Source: Rhodocyclaceae bacterium (GTDB lineage Bacteria; Pseudomonadota; Gammaproteobacteria; Burkholderiales; Rhodocyclaceae). From it: a DNA stretch of 40,003 bases. The position numbers were made by a program, and so were the translations under genes. The notes under the pieces were generated by a model. It was given only the letters and a program-made list of their open reading frames with translations, ran no database searches and was not told the DNA's origin. Positions 1-10,535 of the stretch are shown here, piece after piece. How positions within the stretch are numbered: position 1 is the first letter of the stretch; the number at the start of each line of letters is the position of its first letter. Where the stretch lies: assembly GCA_905339315.1 (NCBI GenBank), contig CAJPFL010000173.1:1-40003 (forward strand), in the 5' to 3' direction.

Positions 1-1340
1 CCGTCGTGGCGCATGCCACCGTTGCGCGTGGCATGTTCGCGTCCCCTGTCGATCCCCGCCTCGTGCCGGCGCGGGGGTGGGGCAGGCATCGCCCGCGCAG
101 GGACAGGGCGGGTGTCAGCCTGCGGGTATTCCGCGGCATGCCGCTGCGCCTCGCTGCCGACCATGACGGCCTGCCGCGGCGGTGCCACCTTTACCGGCTC
201 GTGGCGGGGGTGAGCGACTTGAGATCGTGGCGGTTCCGCCGCCCGAGGCGGAGCCGGTATGCTGCGGACGGCATGGGGGGCATGGCTTGCGTTGATGCCA
301 TGCACATGGCGCGGACTGCTGCGGTAGTGCGGACGATAGGTGTCGCGCGGCCCCAGCGGATGCCAGCGTGCCGCCGGCGCCATGCCGGCAGAGAACGAAG
401 TTCGCCATCCCGGCTCCCCGAGCCAGGCCACCAGTGCCGGCGCATAGACGGGCCGCGCCAGGTAGGCGCCCGGCAGCCATGCCCAGCGTCCGCCGATGGC
501 AGCCCAGCGGCCGTAATGGAAGGGCGCGAAGCCCCAGGGCGCCTGGTCGACCCATGTCCACCCCCAGGGGGGCACCCAGACCCAGCGGCCCATGCTGTAG
601 GGCGCCCAGCCGGCAGGTACGTACTGCGGGAACCAGGCCGTGCCGTATTCTGCGGTCTCTTGCCAGGTGCCGTGCCGATCGAGTGCTTCCTGGCCGGTCA
701 TCTCGGGGGAGACATGCTGTCCTGGGGCCGGTCCCGGCTCTCGGGCGAGGCTCCACTGCCTGAAAGCGTCGCTGGCGGCCTGGCCGAAAAGGTGGCGACG
801 GTCAGCCCCGCCGAGCAGCACAATGCGCTCGCCGGCCTGCAAGGTCAGGCCGACTGTCTCAATCAATGCCCGGCCCCGGTAGGCGGAAAATGCCGTCGTG
901 CCGCCCGCCACGTCGGCTCGGTAGCTGCCGGGGGTCTCGAAGCGCAAGCTTCCCTCCGGCGTTTCCAGGGTTGTTTCGGCGGCATGCTCCGGGTTCCGCA
1001 GGACGATCACGATGCTGCCGCGGTGCAGGCGCAGCCGGATGCGGGCGTCGTCGAGGTCTGCAAACTCCAGCGCCGTGCCGCCGTCGATGTGAAGCGCCAT
1101 GGACCCGATGCGCACTTCGCTGCGCCCCCCGGCTGAGGTTTCGATGAATGCGCCGGTGGTCAGCGGCCAGTTGAGGGCGTCTTCCCCGCTGGCGAGGCTG
1201 TCGCCGATGCGCAGCTGGGTGCCCGCGCTCGCCAGGCTGATGCGGCCGACCCTGCCAGGCGGCTCGGCTTCGGCGGCGGACTGGGTCGGCGCGGCGATTA
1301 GCGCGATGCTGAGGCTGAGGAGGCGCAGGAATCCGGACAT
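1..1340 (-). CDS. Exported FecR-like / DUF6600 protein (3' end missing)
   Basis: This minus-strand frame is open from an ATG at 1340 to the window edge (about 446 codons, no stop), so the C-terminus is missing. The first ~24 residues (MSGFLRLLSLSIALIAAP...) form a hydrophobic signal peptide, so the product should be exported. Residues ~30-140 resemble a FecR-type beta domain (LRIGDSLASG, then alternating hydrophobic strands). Residues ~205-265 are rich in Trp, Gly and Pro (APYSMGRWVWVPPWGWTWV, FHYGRW), the hallmark of DUF6600 proteins. The tail is His/Pro/Arg-rich and low in complexity. Molecular function is unknown; an envelope role is inferred from export. An in-frame ATG four codons upstream (1352) is an alternative start. 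The gene is divergent from ndk. Confidence 0.75.
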   Translation of the reverse strand, partial: MSGFLRLLSLSIALIAAPTQSAAEAEPPGRVGRISLASAGTQLRIGDSLASGEDALNWPLTTGAFIETSAGGRSEVRIGSMALHIDGGTALEFADLDDARIRLRLHRGSIVIVLRNPEHAAETTLETPEGSLRFETPGSYRADVAGGTTAFSAYRGRALIETVGLTLQAGERIVLLGGADRRHLFGQAASDAFRQWSLAREPGPAPGQHVSPEMTGQEALDRHGTWQETAEYGTAWFPQYVPAGWAPYSMGRWVWVPPWGWTWVDQAPWGFAPFHYGRWAAIGGRWAWLPGAYLARPVYAPALVAWLGEPGWRTSFSAGMAPAARWHPLGPRDTYRPHYRSSPRHVHGINASHAPHAVRSIPAPPRAAEPPRSQVAHPRHEPVKVAPPRQAVMVGSEAQRHAAEYPQADTRPVPARAMPAPPPRRHEAGIDRGREHATRNGGMRHD

Positions 1341-1460
1341 GGGTGTTTCCATTCGATAAACAGGACAGTTGCCTTTCTGCCAAACGAGGGGCATGCCGGG
1401 GCGGATGACCCGGGAAACACTTTGTTGCAATAACGGCGCCGAAATGCCCGACGAACCCGG

Positions 1461-1479
1461 CGGGACAGTCCCGTTTTTT
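1461..1479 (+). terminator. Short terminator-like hairpin upstream of ndk
   Basis: A stem CGGGA / TCCCG (1461-1465 and 1469-1473) with loop CAG is followed at once by six T residues (1474-1479). It would stop a plus-strand transcript arriving from above the divergent gene at 1-1340. It lies about 70 bp before ndk, so the ndk promoter would have to lie downstream of it, or the element is an attenuator. The stem is short and could be fortuitous. Confidence 0.35.
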
Positions 1480-1548
1480 GCTGATAAAATAACGCGTTAA
1501 ATGCAAATCGCCGTGTTTTTCTCAACTCTTTGATTTTGGAGTACTTAG

Positions 1549-1974
1549 ATGGCTGTTGAACGCACCCTGTCGATCATCAAACCCGATGCCGTTGCCAAGA
1601 ACGTGATCGGCAAGATTTATTCCCGCTTCGAAACCAACGGCCTGACGGTCGTGGCAGCCAAGATGAAGCACCTGTCGCGCCAGGAGGCCGAGGGCTTCTA
1701 TGCCGTGCATCGCGAGCGCCCCTTCTTCAAGGACCTGGTCGAGTTCATGATTTCCGGCCCGGTGATGATCCAGGTGCTGCAGGGCGAAGGCGCAATTGCC
1801 AAGAACCGCGAACTGATGGGCGCCACCGACCCGAAGAAGGCCGCACAGGGAACCATCCGCGCGGATTTCGCCCAAAGCATCGACGCCAATGCCGTGCATG
1901 GCTCCGACGCGCCGGAAACGGCGGCCGCCGAGATCGCCTATTTCTTTCCGACGATGGAAGTCTATTCGCGCTAA
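1549..1974 (+). CDS. ndk: Nucleoside diphosphate kinase
   Basis: The enzyme transfers the gamma phosphate of ATP to nucleoside diphosphates through a phospho-histidine and keeps cytosolic NTP and dNTP pools balanced. The 141-residue product matches the family length from end to end. It opens with [12 protein letters not shown] (nucleotide-site Lys11) and carries the active-site signature NAVHGSD with the catalytic His at residue 117. A GGAG ribosome site lies 9 bp before the ATG. The stop codon abuts the rlmN start (TAA-ATG), so the two are almost certainly co-transcribed. No anomalies are visible. Confidence 0.97.
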   Translation: MAVERTLSIIKPDAVAKNVIGKIYSRFETNGLTVVAAKMKHLSRQEAEGFYAVHRERPFFKDLVEFMISGPVMIQVLQGEGAIAKNRELMGATDPKKAAQGTIRADFAQSIDANAVHGSDAPETAAAEIAYFFPTMEVYSR

Positions 1975-3114
1975 ATGAAGCAGAACCTCCTCGACTTCGA
2001 TGCCGCCGGCCTGACGGCCTGGTTCGCCGCAATGGGCGAGAAGCCCTTTCGCGCGAAGCAGGTGCTGCGCTGGCTGCATCAGTTCGGCGAGGACGATTTC
2101 GAGCGCATGAGCGACGTCGCCAGGGCTCTGCGCGCGCGCCTCGCGGACCTGGCCGAGGTGCGCCTGCCGCAGGCGCTGCGCGACGCGACCGCCGCCGACG
2201 GCACGCGCAAGTGGCTGCTCGATGTCGGCAACGGCAATGCCGTCGAGTGCGTCTTCATCCCGGAGGAGAATCGCGGCACGCTGTGCATCTCCACCCAGGC
2301 CGGCTGCGCGCTCGACTGCGCCTTCTGCTCGACAGGCAGGCAGGGTTTCAACCGCAACCTGACGGCGGGCGAGATCATCGGCCAGCTGTGGTGGGCCAAG
2401 AAGGCGCTCGGCGATTTCCGCGCCCCCGGCGGCGCTGCGGATCGCCGTCCTGCGGAGACTGACTTTTGTCCCGAGCGCGTCATCAGCAACGTCGTGCTGA
2501 TGGGCATGGGCGAGCCGCTGGTCAATTTCGAAAATGTCGTCACCGCCCTGAACCTGATGCTCGACGACAATGCCTATGGGCTGTCGCGTCGTCGCGTGAC
2601 GGTGTCGACCTCCGGCATCGTGCCCGCCATGGACCGGTTGCGCGAGGAATGCCCGGTGGCGCTGGCGGTATCGCTGCATGCGCCGGATGACGCGCTGCGC
2701 GACAGGCTGGTGCCGATCAACCGCAAGTATCCCCTGGCGGAACTGATGGCGGCCTGCCGGCGCTATCTCGAAAAATCGCCGCGGGATTTCATCACCTTCG
2801 AATACGTCATGCTCGACGGCGTAAACGATTCAGAAGAGCATGCCCGCGAGCTGATCCGGCTCGTGCGCGATGTGCCGTGCAAGTTCAACCTGATTCCCTT
2901 CAATCCCTTCCCGGCCTCCGGGTTCAAGCGTTCACCCGCCCAGCGGGTGCGCCGCTTCGTCGACATCCTGATGCAGGCTCACATCGTCACGACGACGCGC
3001 AAGACCCGGGGGGAAGATATCGACGCCGCCTGCGGCCAGCTGGCCGGACAGGTGCGCGATCGCTCGCGGCGCGGGGAGAAGCGCACCATCACCATCGCGG
3101 AGGCAGCATCGTGA
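1975..3114 (+). CDS. rlmN: Dual-specificity 23S rRNA A2503 / tRNA A37 C2-methyltransferase
   Basis: A radical-SAM enzyme that methylates C2 of A2503 in 23S rRNA and of A37 in some tRNAs. The CX3CX2C motif for the [4Fe-4S]/SAM cluster is at Cys111, Cys115 and Cys118. The two catalytic cysteines of the family correspond to Cys104 ([11 protein letters not shown]) and Cys353 (EDIDAACGQ). VLMGMGEPL at ~174-182 is the family SAM-binding motif. The length (379 aa) is normal. A polar stretch at ~149-168 containing an extra Cys looks like a lineage-specific loop. The ATG directly follows the ndk stop, and the stop overlaps the pilW start (GTGA). Confidence 0.97.
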   Translation: MKQNLLDFDAAGLTAWFAAMGEKPFRAKQVLRWLHQFGEDDFERMSDVARALRARLADLAEVRLPQALRDATAADGTRKWLLDVGNGNAVECVFIPEENRGTLCISTQAGCALDCAFCSTGRQGFNRNLTAGEIIGQLWWAKKALGDFRAPGGAADRRPAETDFCPERVISNVVLMGMGEPLVNFENVVTALNLMLDDNAYGLSRRRVTVSTSGIVPAMDRLREECPVALAVSLHAPDDALRDRLVPINRKYPLAELMAACRRYLEKSPRDFITFEYVMLDGVNDSEEHARELIRLVRDVPCKFNLIPFNPFPASGFKRSPAQRVRRFVDILMQAHIVTTTRKTRGEDIDAACGQLAGQVRDRSRRGEKRTITIAEAAS

Positions 3115-3899
3115 GACGAGCCATACTGATTTTTTCCGCTGTATTCATCGCCGGCTGTGCCGCTACCGGCACCACCCCGACTTCCTCCTCGTCAGCCATC
3201 CCTGTCTCCGAGCAGATGCCGGCCGGAGTCGCGGAGAAGAGTGCCAAGACGCACACCGAGCTGGGGGCGCTTTATCTGGAGGCGGGAAATTTCGCGGTTG
3301 CCCTGGAAGAGTCGCGCTACGCTGCCGCCACCGATCCCAACTATGCCCCGGCCTACAACCTGATGGGCCTTGTGCATCTGATGCTGAATGAAACATCCCA
3401 GGCCAAAGGCGCCTTCGAGCGCGCAATCCAGCTCGCCCCCAGTGATCCGCAGATTGCGAACGACTACGGCTGGTTCCTCTGCGTGAGCGGCCGGGAGCAG
3501 GAGGCATTCAAGTACTTCGAGACGGCAAGCCGCAACCCTCTCTACAGGACGCCGACGCGCCCCTATACGAACGCCGGGTTGTGCTACCTGCGAATCAAGG
3601 ATGACAAGTCCGCGGAGATGAATTTTCAGCGCGCGGTTCTGCTCGACGGCTCGAATGCCCAGGCGACCTATCATCTGGCCAGCCTGTCCTACAAGCGGGG
3701 GGATTATTTCAACGCCAAGAAGTTGCTCGGTGAATTGCACAAGCTGATCGAACCCAACGCCGAATCGCTGTGGCTGGGTGTGCGAATTGAACGCAAGATC
3801 GGGGACCGGCAGGCCGAGGCGGGCTATTCCTCCCAGCTGCGGCGCAAATTCGCGGGCACGCCCGAGCACCAGGCCCTTATGCAGGGAAAATTTGAGTGA
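3111..3899 (+). CDS. pilW: Type IV pilus assembly/stability lipoprotein PilW (PilF)
   Basis: PilW/PilF is an outer-membrane pilotin-like lipoprotein with TPR repeats, needed for secretin PilQ multimerisation and stable type IV pili. The 262-residue product starts at GTG 3111, overlapping the rlmN stop. It has a lipoprotein signal ([16 protein letters not shown]) with the lipidated cysteine predicted at residue 16, then a Ser/Thr-rich linker. Tandem TPR-like helices follow from ~45 to 250 (for example [18 protein letters not shown] and [19 protein letters not shown]). The frame is open further upstream, but the lipobox fixes the start here. It overlaps rodZ by 4 bp. The rlmN-pilW-rodZ-ispG-hisS order is common in beta- and gammaproteobacteria. 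Confidence 0.93.
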   Translation: MRRAILIFSAVFIAGCAATGTTPTSSSSAIPVSEQMPAGVAEKSAKTHTELGALYLEAGNFAVALEESRYAAATDPNYAPAYNLMGLVHLMLNETSQAKGAFERAIQLAPSDPQIANDYGWFLCVSGREQEAFKYFETASRNPLYRTPTRPYTNAGLCYLRIKDDKSAEMNFQRAVLLDGSNAQATYHLASLSYKRGDYFNAKKLLGELHKLIEPNAESLWLGVRIERKIGDRQAEAGYSSQLRRKFAGTPEHQALMQGKFE

Positions 3900-4729
3900 A
3901 CGAGGAACAGGCTCCGATGACCGAGGCGCAGGCGCTGCCGGGGCCTGGCGCCATGCTGCGCATGGCGCGGGAGGCGCGGGGCACGTCCATCGCGGAAGTG
4001 GCGGCCGCCCTGAAGATGAGTCCGCGCCAGATCGAGGCGATTGAGGGGGAGGATTTTTCGCGCCTGTCCGGCGCGACGTTCATCCGGGGGTTTATCCGGA
4101 ATTACGCCAGGCATCTGAAGATCGATGCGGGGCCGTTGCTGGCTGCGCTCGCGGAACAGACCGTTTTGCCGCAGGCCGAGTTGAATGCGCCGCTCGATGC
4201 CGGCGTGAGGATGCCCACTCCTGGCGGGCGGCAGGGCAAGGGCCTGGTTGGCGCCACCTTTCTGGCGCTGGCCGTGCTTGGCTTTGCGCTCGCGCTGTAT
4301 TTCGATGCAATCGATCTTGGGGCCCTCCTGGACCGCAAGGACAGTCCGGCCGCTTCCGGGCAAGGAGGGGTGCCCCAGATCGTGCAACCCCTGCCCCAAC
4401 CCGTTGCCGCCGCACGGCCGTCCGCGCCCGCCGCCGGCACTGCCGGGGCCAAACCTGCCGATTCGTCCGATCAGGCGACACCGAAACCCGGCATGCATCA
4501 GCTGATATTCAGCTTCGACGGCAGCTCCTGGGTGGAAGTGAAGGACGCCGCGGGACGCACCCTGTTTTCGCAAATGAATGCGAAGGGCACGACACAAGTG
4601 ATCGAGGGGCATCCCCCATTCCAGCTGGTGGTTGGCAATGCTTCCAACGTGCGGCTGCAATACGACGAACAGGCGGTAGACCTCAGGCCGCACACGCGCG
4701 TCGAAGTGGCGCGACTCACTCTCGAATAA
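3896..4729 (+). CDS. rodZ: Cytoskeleton protein RodZ
   Basis: RodZ is a bitopic inner-membrane protein that links MreB filaments to the elongation machinery and helps maintain rod shape. Residues ~18-85 form a Cro/C1-type helix-turn-helix ([20 protein letters not shown] ... [19 protein letters not shown]) that binds MreB in the family. A single transmembrane helix lies at ~117-136. A Pro/Ala-rich periplasmic linker follows, then a C-terminal DUF4115 beta domain (~200-277, [19 protein letters not shown]). The start used is GTG 3896, which overlaps the pilW stop. ATG 3917 (MTEAQALPG), with an AGGA about 10 bp upstream, is an equally reasonable start. Confidence 0.93.
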   Translation: MNEEQAPMTEAQALPGPGAMLRMAREARGTSIAEVAAALKMSPRQIEAIEGEDFSRLSGATFIRGFIRNYARHLKIDAGPLLAALAEQTVLPQAELNAPLDAGVRMPTPGGRQGKGLVGATFLALAVLGFALALYFDAIDLGALLDRKDSPAASGQGGVPQIVQPLPQPVAAARPSAPAAGTAGAKPADSSDQATPKPGMHQLIFSFDGSSWVEVKDAAGRTLFSQMNAKGTTQVIEGHPPFQLVVGNASNVRLQYDEQAVDLRPHTRVEVARLTLE

Positions 4730-4734
4730 ACCGG

Positions 4735-5988
4735 ATGGACATGGCCGTGGAATCGACTGACGGGCCGCTTGCCCGCCGCGCGACACGCATCGTCAGGGTG
4801 GGCGAAGTAGCCATCGGCGGTGCGCATCCCGTCGTCGTCCAATCGATGACCAATACCGATACGGCCGACGAAGTGGCCACCGCCATCCAGGTGGCGCAGC
4901 TCGTGCGTGCCGGCTCGGAAATCGTACGCATCACCGTGGATACCCAGGAGGCGGCCCGCGCCGTGCCGCGCATTCGCGAGCGCCTGCTGGCCATGGGCAT
5001 CGAAGTGCCATTGGTCGGCGATTTCCATTTCAACGGACACAAGCTGCTTGGCGGGAACCCGGCCTGCGCCGAGGCGCTCGACAAGCTGCGCATCAATCCC
5101 GGCAATGTCGGCCGCGGCGCCAAGCGCGACGACCAGTTCGCGCAGATCATCGAGCTTGCCTGCAGATACGAGAAGCCGGTGCGCATCGGCGTCAACTGGG
5201 GCAGTCTGGATCAGGCGTTGCTGGCGCGCATCATGGACGAAAACGCGCGGCGGTCGCAGCCGAAGGGGGCGGCGCAGATCATGCGCGAGGCGATGGTCGC
5301 CTCGGCACTCGAGAGCGCGGCCAAGGCGGAGACGCTCGGCCTGCCCGGCGATGCCATCGTGCTCTCCTGCAAGGTGAGCGGGGTGCAGGATCTGATCGCC
5401 ATCTATCGTGACCTGGCAGTGCGCTGCGACTACCCGCTGCACCTCGGGCTGACCGAGGCCGGCATGGGATCGAAGGGCATTGTCGCCTCGACGGCCGCCC
5501 TGTCCGTCCTGCTGCAGGAGGGCATTGGCGACACGATCCGGGTATCGCTGACGCCGGAACCGAACGGCGACCGTACGCAGGAAGTGGTGGTGGCGCAGGA
5601 GATCCTGCAGACCCTCGGCCTGCGTGCCTTCACGCCGCTGGTGGCGGCCTGCCCCGGCTGCGGCCGCACCACCAGCACGGTATTCCAGGAACTGGCGCAG
5701 GAAATCCAGTCCCACCTGCGCGCGCGCATGCCGGAATGGCGACTGCAGCACGAAGGGGTCGAGAACATGACGCTGGCCGTGATGGGCTGCGTGGTGAATG
5801 GCCCCGGCGAGAGCAGGCATGCCAACATCGGCATCAGCCTGCCGGGTACCGGCGAGACGCCAGTGGCGCCGGTGTATGTCGACGGCGAGAAGACCGTCAC
5901 GCTGAAAGGGGGCGATATCGCCCGGGAGTTCAAGGCGATTATCGACGATTATGTGGCGCGGAAATATCCGCGCCGGGCAACAAGCTGA
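4735..5988 (+). CDS. ispG: 4-hydroxy-3-methylbut-2-en-1-yl diphosphate synthase (GcpE)
   Basis: IspG reduces methylerythritol cyclodiphosphate to HMBPP, the penultimate step of the MEP isoprenoid pathway, using a [4Fe-4S] cluster. The 417-residue protein is a TIM barrel followed by a cluster domain. The iron ligands are seen as Cys306 and Cys309 ([10 protein letters not shown]) and Cys352 ([11 protein letters not shown]), with Glu359 as the fourth ligand expected from structures of the family. The barrel motif [12 protein letters not shown] is at ~32-43. The start is ATG 4735, with a second ATG two codons later. It sits 5 bp after rodZ and 7 bp before hisS. Confidence 0.97.
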   Translation: MDMAVESTDGPLARRATRIVRVGEVAIGGAHPVVVQSMTNTDTADEVATAIQVAQLVRAGSEIVRITVDTQEAARAVPRIRERLLAMGIEVPLVGDFHFNGHKLLGGNPACAEALDKLRINPGNVGRGAKRDDQFAQIIELACRYEKPVRIGVNWGSLDQALLARIMDENARRSQPKGAAQIMREAMVASALESAAKAETLGLPGDAIVLSCKVSGVQDLIAIYRDLAVRCDYPLHLGLTEAGMGSKGIVASTAALSVLLQEGIGDTIRVSLTPEPNGDRTQEVVVAQEILQTLGLRAFTPLVAACPGCGRTTSTVFQELAQEIQSHLRARMPEWRLQHEGVENMTLAVMGCVVNGPGESRHANIGISLPGTGETPVAPVYVDGEKTVTLKGGDIAREFKAIIDDYVARKYPRRATS

Positions 5989-5995
5989 TGCTGCA

Positions 5996-7300
5996 ATGAA
6001 CCAGACGATTCAAGCGATCCGCGGGATGAACGACATCCTGCCCGACGAAGCCGAGCTCTGGGAGCGTTTCGACGAGGCCGTGCGCGGCTGGCTGCGCGCC
6101 TACGGCTACCGGCCGATGCGCATGCCGGTGGTCGAGCCGACGCCGCTGTTTTCACGCGCCATCGGCGAGGTGACCGACATTGTCGAGAAGGAGATGTATT
6201 CCTTTGTCGACGCGCTCAACGGCGAAGCGCTGACGCTGCGACCGGAAGGCACCGCCTCCTGCGTGCGTGCCGTGCTGCAGCACAGCCTGCTCCACGCCGG
6301 CCCGCAGCGCCTCTGGTACGCCGGCCCGATGTTCCGCCACGAACGGCCGCAGAAGGGCCGCTATCGCCAGTTCCACCAGTTCGGCATCGAGGCCTTCGGT
6401 TATGCCGGACCGGATATCGACGCCGAGCAGATCGTCATGTGCGCGCGGTTGTGGGACGAACTGGCGCTCACCGGCATCCGGCTGGAGATCAACTCGCTCG
6501 GCAGCATGGAGGAGCGGCTGCGCCACCGCGCCGAGCTGATCGCTTATTTCGAGCTGCATCGCGAGGCGCTGGATGCCGATGCCCAGCGCCGGCTGCATTC
6601 CAACCCGCTGCGCATCCTCGACAGCAAGAATCCGCACATGCAGGAACTCATCGAGGGCGCGCCGAAGCTGATGGACTTCCTTGGAGAGAGTTCGCTCGAG
6701 CATTTCGGCGGCGTGCAGGCGCTGCTCAAGGAAGCCGGTATACCCTATCGCATCAACCCGCGACTGGTGCGCGGCCTGGACTACTACAACCTGACCGTCT
6801 TCGAGTGGGTCACCGACAGGCTCGGCGCCCAGGGCACCGTCTGCGCCGGCGGCCGCTATGACGGGCTGATCGAACAGCTCGGCGGCAAGCCGGCGCCGGC
6901 CTGCGGCTTCGCGATGGGCGTAGAGCGCCTCATCGCCTTGCTGAAAGAGGAGCATGGCCCGGAAGCCGAACAGGCGGCGCGGTCAGCCCCCGACGTTTAC
7001 GTCGTGCATCAGGGCGAAATCGCCCAGCGTCCGGCGTTCAATGCGGCCGAGGCTTTGCGCGGCGCCGGGTTCGATGTGCTGTTTCACTGCGGCGGCGGGA
7101 GCTTCAAATCGCAGATGAAGCGGGCCGATGCTTCCGGCGCGCAGGTCGCCGTGATCTTCGGCGACGACGAGGCGCGCGAAGGCAGCGCCAGCCTGAAACC
7201 CTTGCGCGAGGATGTGCCGCAAAGGCGCGTCCCGCTGGACCAACTCGCCGACGAGATCGGCAACTTTCTTTTTGGGGATGACAAAAATGGCGACTTATGA
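5996..7300 (+). CDS. hisS: Histidine--tRNA ligase
   Basis: A class II aminoacyl-tRNA synthetase that charges tRNA-His. At 434 residues it has the normal bacterial length. Motif 2 is clear at ~111-128 ([17 protein letters not shown]), and the HisRS-specific motif [13 protein letters not shown] lies at ~257-269. [12 protein letters not shown] (~81-92) forms part of the histidine pocket. A C-terminal anticodon-binding domain follows from ~335. The frame is open upstream of ATG 5996, but the conserved N-terminus [18 protein letters not shown] fixes the start. The last codons overlap the start of the next gene. Confidence 0.97.
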   Translation: MNQTIQAIRGMNDILPDEAELWERFDEAVRGWLRAYGYRPMRMPVVEPTPLFSRAIGEVTDIVEKEMYSFVDALNGEALTLRPEGTASCVRAVLQHSLLHAGPQRLWYAGPMFRHERPQKGRYRQFHQFGIEAFGYAGPDIDAEQIVMCARLWDELALTGIRLEINSLGSMEERLRHRAELIAYFELHREALDADAQRRLHSNPLRILDSKNPHMQELIEGAPKLMDFLGESSLEHFGGVQALLKEAGIPYRINPRLVRGLDYYNLTVFEWVTDRLGAQGTVCAGGRYDGLIEQLGGKPAPACGFAMGVERLIALLKEEHGPEAEQAARSAPDVYVVHQGEIAQRPAFNAAEALRGAGFDVLFHCGGGSFKSQMKRADASGAQVAVIFGDDEAREGSASLKPLREDVPQRRVPLDQLADEIGNFLFGDDKNGDL

Positions 7301-7955
7301 CCTGGAAGAGCAGGAGCAGATATCTGAGCTGAAAACCTGGTGGAAGATGTACGGCAACCTGGTGACAGCGGTGCTGCTGGCTGTTTCCGCGGGTGCCGTC
7401 GGCTGGCAGGCGTGGAACTGGTACCAGCGCACTCAGGCTGCCGAGGCTTCGGTGATCTATGCCGCCGTGCAGAAAGGTGCCATGGAGCGTGATCCCAAGC
7501 GGGTACGGGAGGCAGCCGGAGAACTGACCGAGAAGTACCCCGGCACGGCCTACGCCGCCATGGCCGCACTGACTTCTGCGCGCATGCAGTTCGATGCCGG
7601 CGACCTGAAGACTGCCCGGGCGCAACTGCAGTGGGTGGCCGAAAAGGCGCGCGACAGGGATTTGCGCGACCTCGGCCGCCTGCGCCTGGCGCATGTCCTG
7701 TTCGACGACAAGGCGCTGGACGAAGCGCTGCAGCTGCTGGGCGATGAGCCTGTGCCGGCCTTTGCCGCGCGCTTCGGCGAGCTGAAGGGCGACATCCTGG
7801 TGGTGCAAGGCAAGCATGCGGAAGCGAAAGCCGCCTATCAGGCCGCCCTGGCGAAGCAGGATGCCGCCGAGAAGGACGCAGGCAGCCAAGGCGGGCGGGA
7901 GACCCAGTACCGCGACCTGCTGCAGCTCAAGCTCGATTCGCTCGGAGACAAATGA
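7287..7955 (+). CDS. YfgM-family TPR protein (SecYEG ancillary subunit)
   Basis: A 222-residue inner-membrane protein of the YfgM family, whose E. coli member associates with SecYEG and PpiD and helps hand secreted proteins to periplasmic chaperones. The visible layout fits: a short charged N-terminus ([20 protein letters not shown]), one transmembrane helix at ~24-44, then a periplasmic TPR-like domain of repeated helices (for example [19 protein letters not shown]). Its place between hisS and bamB is the conserved position of yfgM. ATG 7287 is chosen because a GGGG lies 8 bp upstream. An ATG at 7278 is also in frame. It overlaps hisS by 14 bp and bamB by 4 bp. Confidence 0.88.
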   Translation: MATYDLEEQEQISELKTWWKMYGNLVTAVLLAVSAGAVGWQAWNWYQRTQAAEASVIYAAVQKGAMERDPKRVREAAGELTEKYPGTAYAAMAALTSARMQFDAGDLKTARAQLQWVAEKARDRDLRDLGRLRLAHVLFDDKALDEALQLLGDEPVPAFAARFGELKGDILVVQGKHAEAKAAYQAALAKQDAAEKDAGSQGGRETQYRDLLQLKLDSLGDK

Positions 7956-9100
7956 TGCGTGCCGTTTTCGCCCTGTCGCTGGTCGCTGCATTGGCAGGTT
8001 GCTCCACCATGGAAAAAATGAATCCGGTGAACTGGTTTTCCAGCGCGCCGAAGGTCAAGCCGGCCGAGCTGGAAGCGATCAGTTCGAGCGCGACGCTGGC
8101 TACGCTGTGGCAGGCAAGCGTGGGCAGTGCGGGGGGGTATGTGCTGACGCCGGCAGTCGTCGGCTCAAGCGTGTATGCCGCCGCCCAGGACGGCACCCTG
8201 GCACGCTTCGACAATGGGGGGCAGGCCTGGCGCATCAACGCCGGACAGCCAATCTCCGGCGGCGTTGGCGCCGACGGCCGCCTGGTGGTGGTGGCCACCG
8301 CAAAAGGGGAAGTGCTGGCATTCGACAGCACCGGCAAGGCCCTTTGGAAAGGACGCGTGACTTCCGAAGTGCTGGCCGCGCCGCAAATCGCGGGGGATCT
8401 GGTGCTGGTCCGAAGCGGCGACAACCGCATTTTCGGTCTTGATGCGGCGGACGGCAAACGCAAGTGGGTGTATCAGCGCAGCACGCCGGCGCTTTCCCTG
8501 CGCAGCAACGTCAGTGTGACGGTGGCCGGCAAGGCGGCGCTGGCCGGCTTCCCCGGCGGCAAGCTGGTGGCCATCGCGCTCAACAATGGCGCCGCCATCT
8601 GGGAAGCCACGGTCGCCATGCCCAAGGGCGCCACGGAACTCGAGCGTGTTTCCGACGTCACCAGCGCTCCTGTCGTCGCGGGGCGAGAAGTCTGCGCCGC
8701 CGCCTACCAGGGGCGGATTGCCTGCTTCGACCTTGCGACTGGCAACCATCTTTGGTCCCGTGACATGTCGTCTGCCGCTGGCGTTGACGTGGATGCCCGC
8801 AATATCTATGTCACGGACGAGAAAGGCGCGGTGCATGCGCTGGATCGCGCCAATGGCGCGACTGTGTGGAAACAGGACAAACTGTTCATGCGCCAGGTAA
8901 GCCGTCCAGTCGCGCTGGCCAACCACGTTGCCGTGGGCGACTATCAGGGCGTCGTGCATCTGCTGCGCCGCGATAACGGGTCCTTTGCCGCCCGCTACAA
9001 CACGGACAGCAGCGGCATCGCCGCCGAGCCGCAGCGGCTGGAACGCGGCTTCCTCATGCAGACGCGGAATGGCGGTCTCTACGCCTTGTCGCCGAACTGA
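7952..9100 (+). CDS. bamB: Outer membrane protein assembly factor BamB
   Basis: BamB is a periplasm-facing lipoprotein of the BAM complex that helps BamA insert beta-barrel proteins into the outer membrane. The N-terminus is a lipoprotein signal with lipobox ALAGC (Cys17). The rest is an eight-bladed PQQ-like beta-propeller, seen as repeated blade motifs of the type AFDSTGKALWKGRV, GLDAADGKRKWVYQ and CFDLATGNHLWSRD. The length (382 aa) is typical. The start ATGATG overlaps the yfgM-like stop by 4 bp, and der follows after 18 bp, matching the hisS-yfgM-bamB-der order of E. coli. Confidence 0.95.
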   Translation: MMRAVFALSLVAALAGCSTMEKMNPVNWFSSAPKVKPAELEAISSSATLATLWQASVGSAGGYVLTPAVVGSSVYAAAQDGTLARFDNGGQAWRINAGQPISGGVGADGRLVVVATAKGEVLAFDSTGKALWKGRVTSEVLAAPQIAGDLVLVRSGDNRIFGLDAADGKRKWVYQRSTPALSLRSNVSVTVAGKAALAGFPGGKLVAIALNNGAAIWEATVAMPKGATELERVSDVTSAPVVAGREVCAAAYQGRIACFDLATGNHLWSRDMSSAAGVDVDARNIYVTDEKGAVHALDRANGATVWKQDKLFMRQVSRPVALANHVAVGDYQGVVHLLRRDNGSFAARYNTDSSGIAAEPQRLERGFLMQTRNGGLYALSPN

Positions 9101-9118
9101 TTCCCAGAAAATCGGCCA

Positions 9119-10447
9119 ATGAAGCCCACCCTGGTCATCGTCGGACGGCCCAACGTCGGGAAATCCACGTTGTTCAACCGCTTGACCAAGTCGCGCGACG
9201 CCCTTGTGGCCGACATGCCCGGCCTGACGCGGGACCGCCATTATGGTCATGGCCGTCTCGGCTCACGCCCCTATCTGGTGGTCGATACCGGCGGTTTCGA
9301 GCCGAATGCCAAGGAGGGCATCCTTGCCGAGATGGCGCAGCAGGCCGAGGCGGCGATTGCCGAAGCCGACATGCTGCTGTTCATTGTTGACGGGCGCGCC
9401 GGCCTGACACCCCAGGACAAGGGCATCGCCGAGAGACTGCGCCGTACCGGGCGTCCGCTGCTGCTGGTGGTGAACAAGGCGGAGGGGATGGATCGCGCCA
9501 TGATCGGCGCCGAGTTCCACGAACTGGCCAGCGGCGAGCCGCTGGTCATCTCAGCCGCCCATGGCGATGGCGTGAGGGAACTGGTCGAGGAAGCGCTGGC
9601 GCCGTTTCCCGAGGCCGAGGAGCCGGCGGAAGAGGGTGCGGGGCCGCGCATCGCCGTGGTGGGCCGCCCGAATGTCGGCAAATCCACGCTCATCAACGCG
9701 CTGATCGGAGAGGAGCGCGTCATCGCCTTCGATCAGCCCGGCACCACCCGCGATGCCATCGCCGTGCCGTTCCATCGCAAGGGCAAGGACTATACGCTGA
9801 TCGATACTGCCGGCCTGCGCCGCAAGGGCAAGGTCTTCGAAGCCATCGAGAAATTCTCCGTCATCAAGACGCTGCAATCGATCGAGGAGGCCAATGTCGT
9901 GGTGCTGGTGCTGGATGCCAGCCAGGACATTTCCGATCAGGACGCACATATCGCCGGTTTTTGCGTGGAAGCCGGCCGAGCCATGGTAATTGCGGTAAAC
10001 AAGTGGGACTGCGCCGACGAATATCGGCGAGATCGCATCAAGTTGGACATGGCGCGGAAGCTCACCTTCCTTGGATTTGCCCAGGCACATTTCATCTGCG
10101 CCCTGAAGGGCGAGGGAATCAATCCCCTGATGGCCTCGGTGGATGCGGCCTACGCAGCCTCGATGGTGAAGATGCCCACCCCGAAGCTGACGCGGCTGCT
10201 GCAGTCTGCCATCGAGAAGCAGGCGACCCCGCGGCACGGCATATTCCGGCCCAAGCTGCGTTACGCCCACCAGGGCGGCAACAATCCTCCGGTCATTGTC
10301 ATTCACGGCAATGCGCTCGATCATGTTCCGGATTCCTACCGGCGTTATCTCGAGCGGACCTTCATGGAGGCCTTCAAGCTGAAAGGCACGCCGCTCCGGG
10401 TCGAGTTCCGTACGGCCCGGAACCCTTACGCAAATAAAGAACGCTGA
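9119..10447 (+). CDS. der: Ribosome biogenesis GTPase Der (EngA)
   Basis: Der is an essential GTPase with two tandem G domains that acts in late 50S subunit assembly. G domain 1 has the P-loop GRPNVGKS at 9-16 and NKAE at 119-122. G domain 2 has GRPNVGKS at ~182-189, a [11 protein letters not shown] switch region and NKWD at 294-297. A KH-like C-terminal domain begins at ~355 and ends with the basic tail RNPYANKER. The 442-residue length is normal. The gene follows bamB after 18 bp. Confidence 0.97.
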   Translation: MKPTLVIVGRPNVGKSTLFNRLTKSRDALVADMPGLTRDRHYGHGRLGSRPYLVVDTGGFEPNAKEGILAEMAQQAEAAIAEADMLLFIVDGRAGLTPQDKGIAERLRRTGRPLLLVVNKAEGMDRAMIGAEFHELASGEPLVISAAHGDGVRELVEEALAPFPEAEEPAEEGAGPRIAVVGRPNVGKSTLINALIGEERVIAFDQPGTTRDAIAVPFHRKGKDYTLIDTAGLRRKGKVFEAIEKFSVIKTLQSIEEANVVVLVLDASQDISDQDAHIAGFCVEAGRAMVIAVNKWDCADEYRRDRIKLDMARKLTFLGFAQAHFICALKGEGINPLMASVDAAYAASMVKMPTPKLTRLLQSAIEKQATPRHGIFRPKLRYAHQGGNNPPVIVIHGNALDHVPDSYRRYLERTFMEAFKLKGTPLRVEFRTARNPYANKER

Positions 10448-10535
10448 TGCGCATCCGTTCATCGCCCTGTGGCGGTTGCTGAGGAAATCCGGTAAAGTAC
10501 CGTTTCAAAAAACAATTTATACGTGGGGCCACACC

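Noticed and set aside
6-1136. Long open plus-strand frame of 376 codons opposite the DUF6600 gene
   Set aside because: Its product is Arg/Pro/Ala-rich with no domain, and the opposite strand encodes a signal peptide and the DUF6600 Trp motifs. It is a GC-rich antisense shadow.
2401-2470. Possible inserted segment in rlmN (residues ~149-168)
   Set aside because: It is short and in frame, all catalytic residues flank it correctly, and loop length varies in the family, so there is no sign of a mobile insertion.
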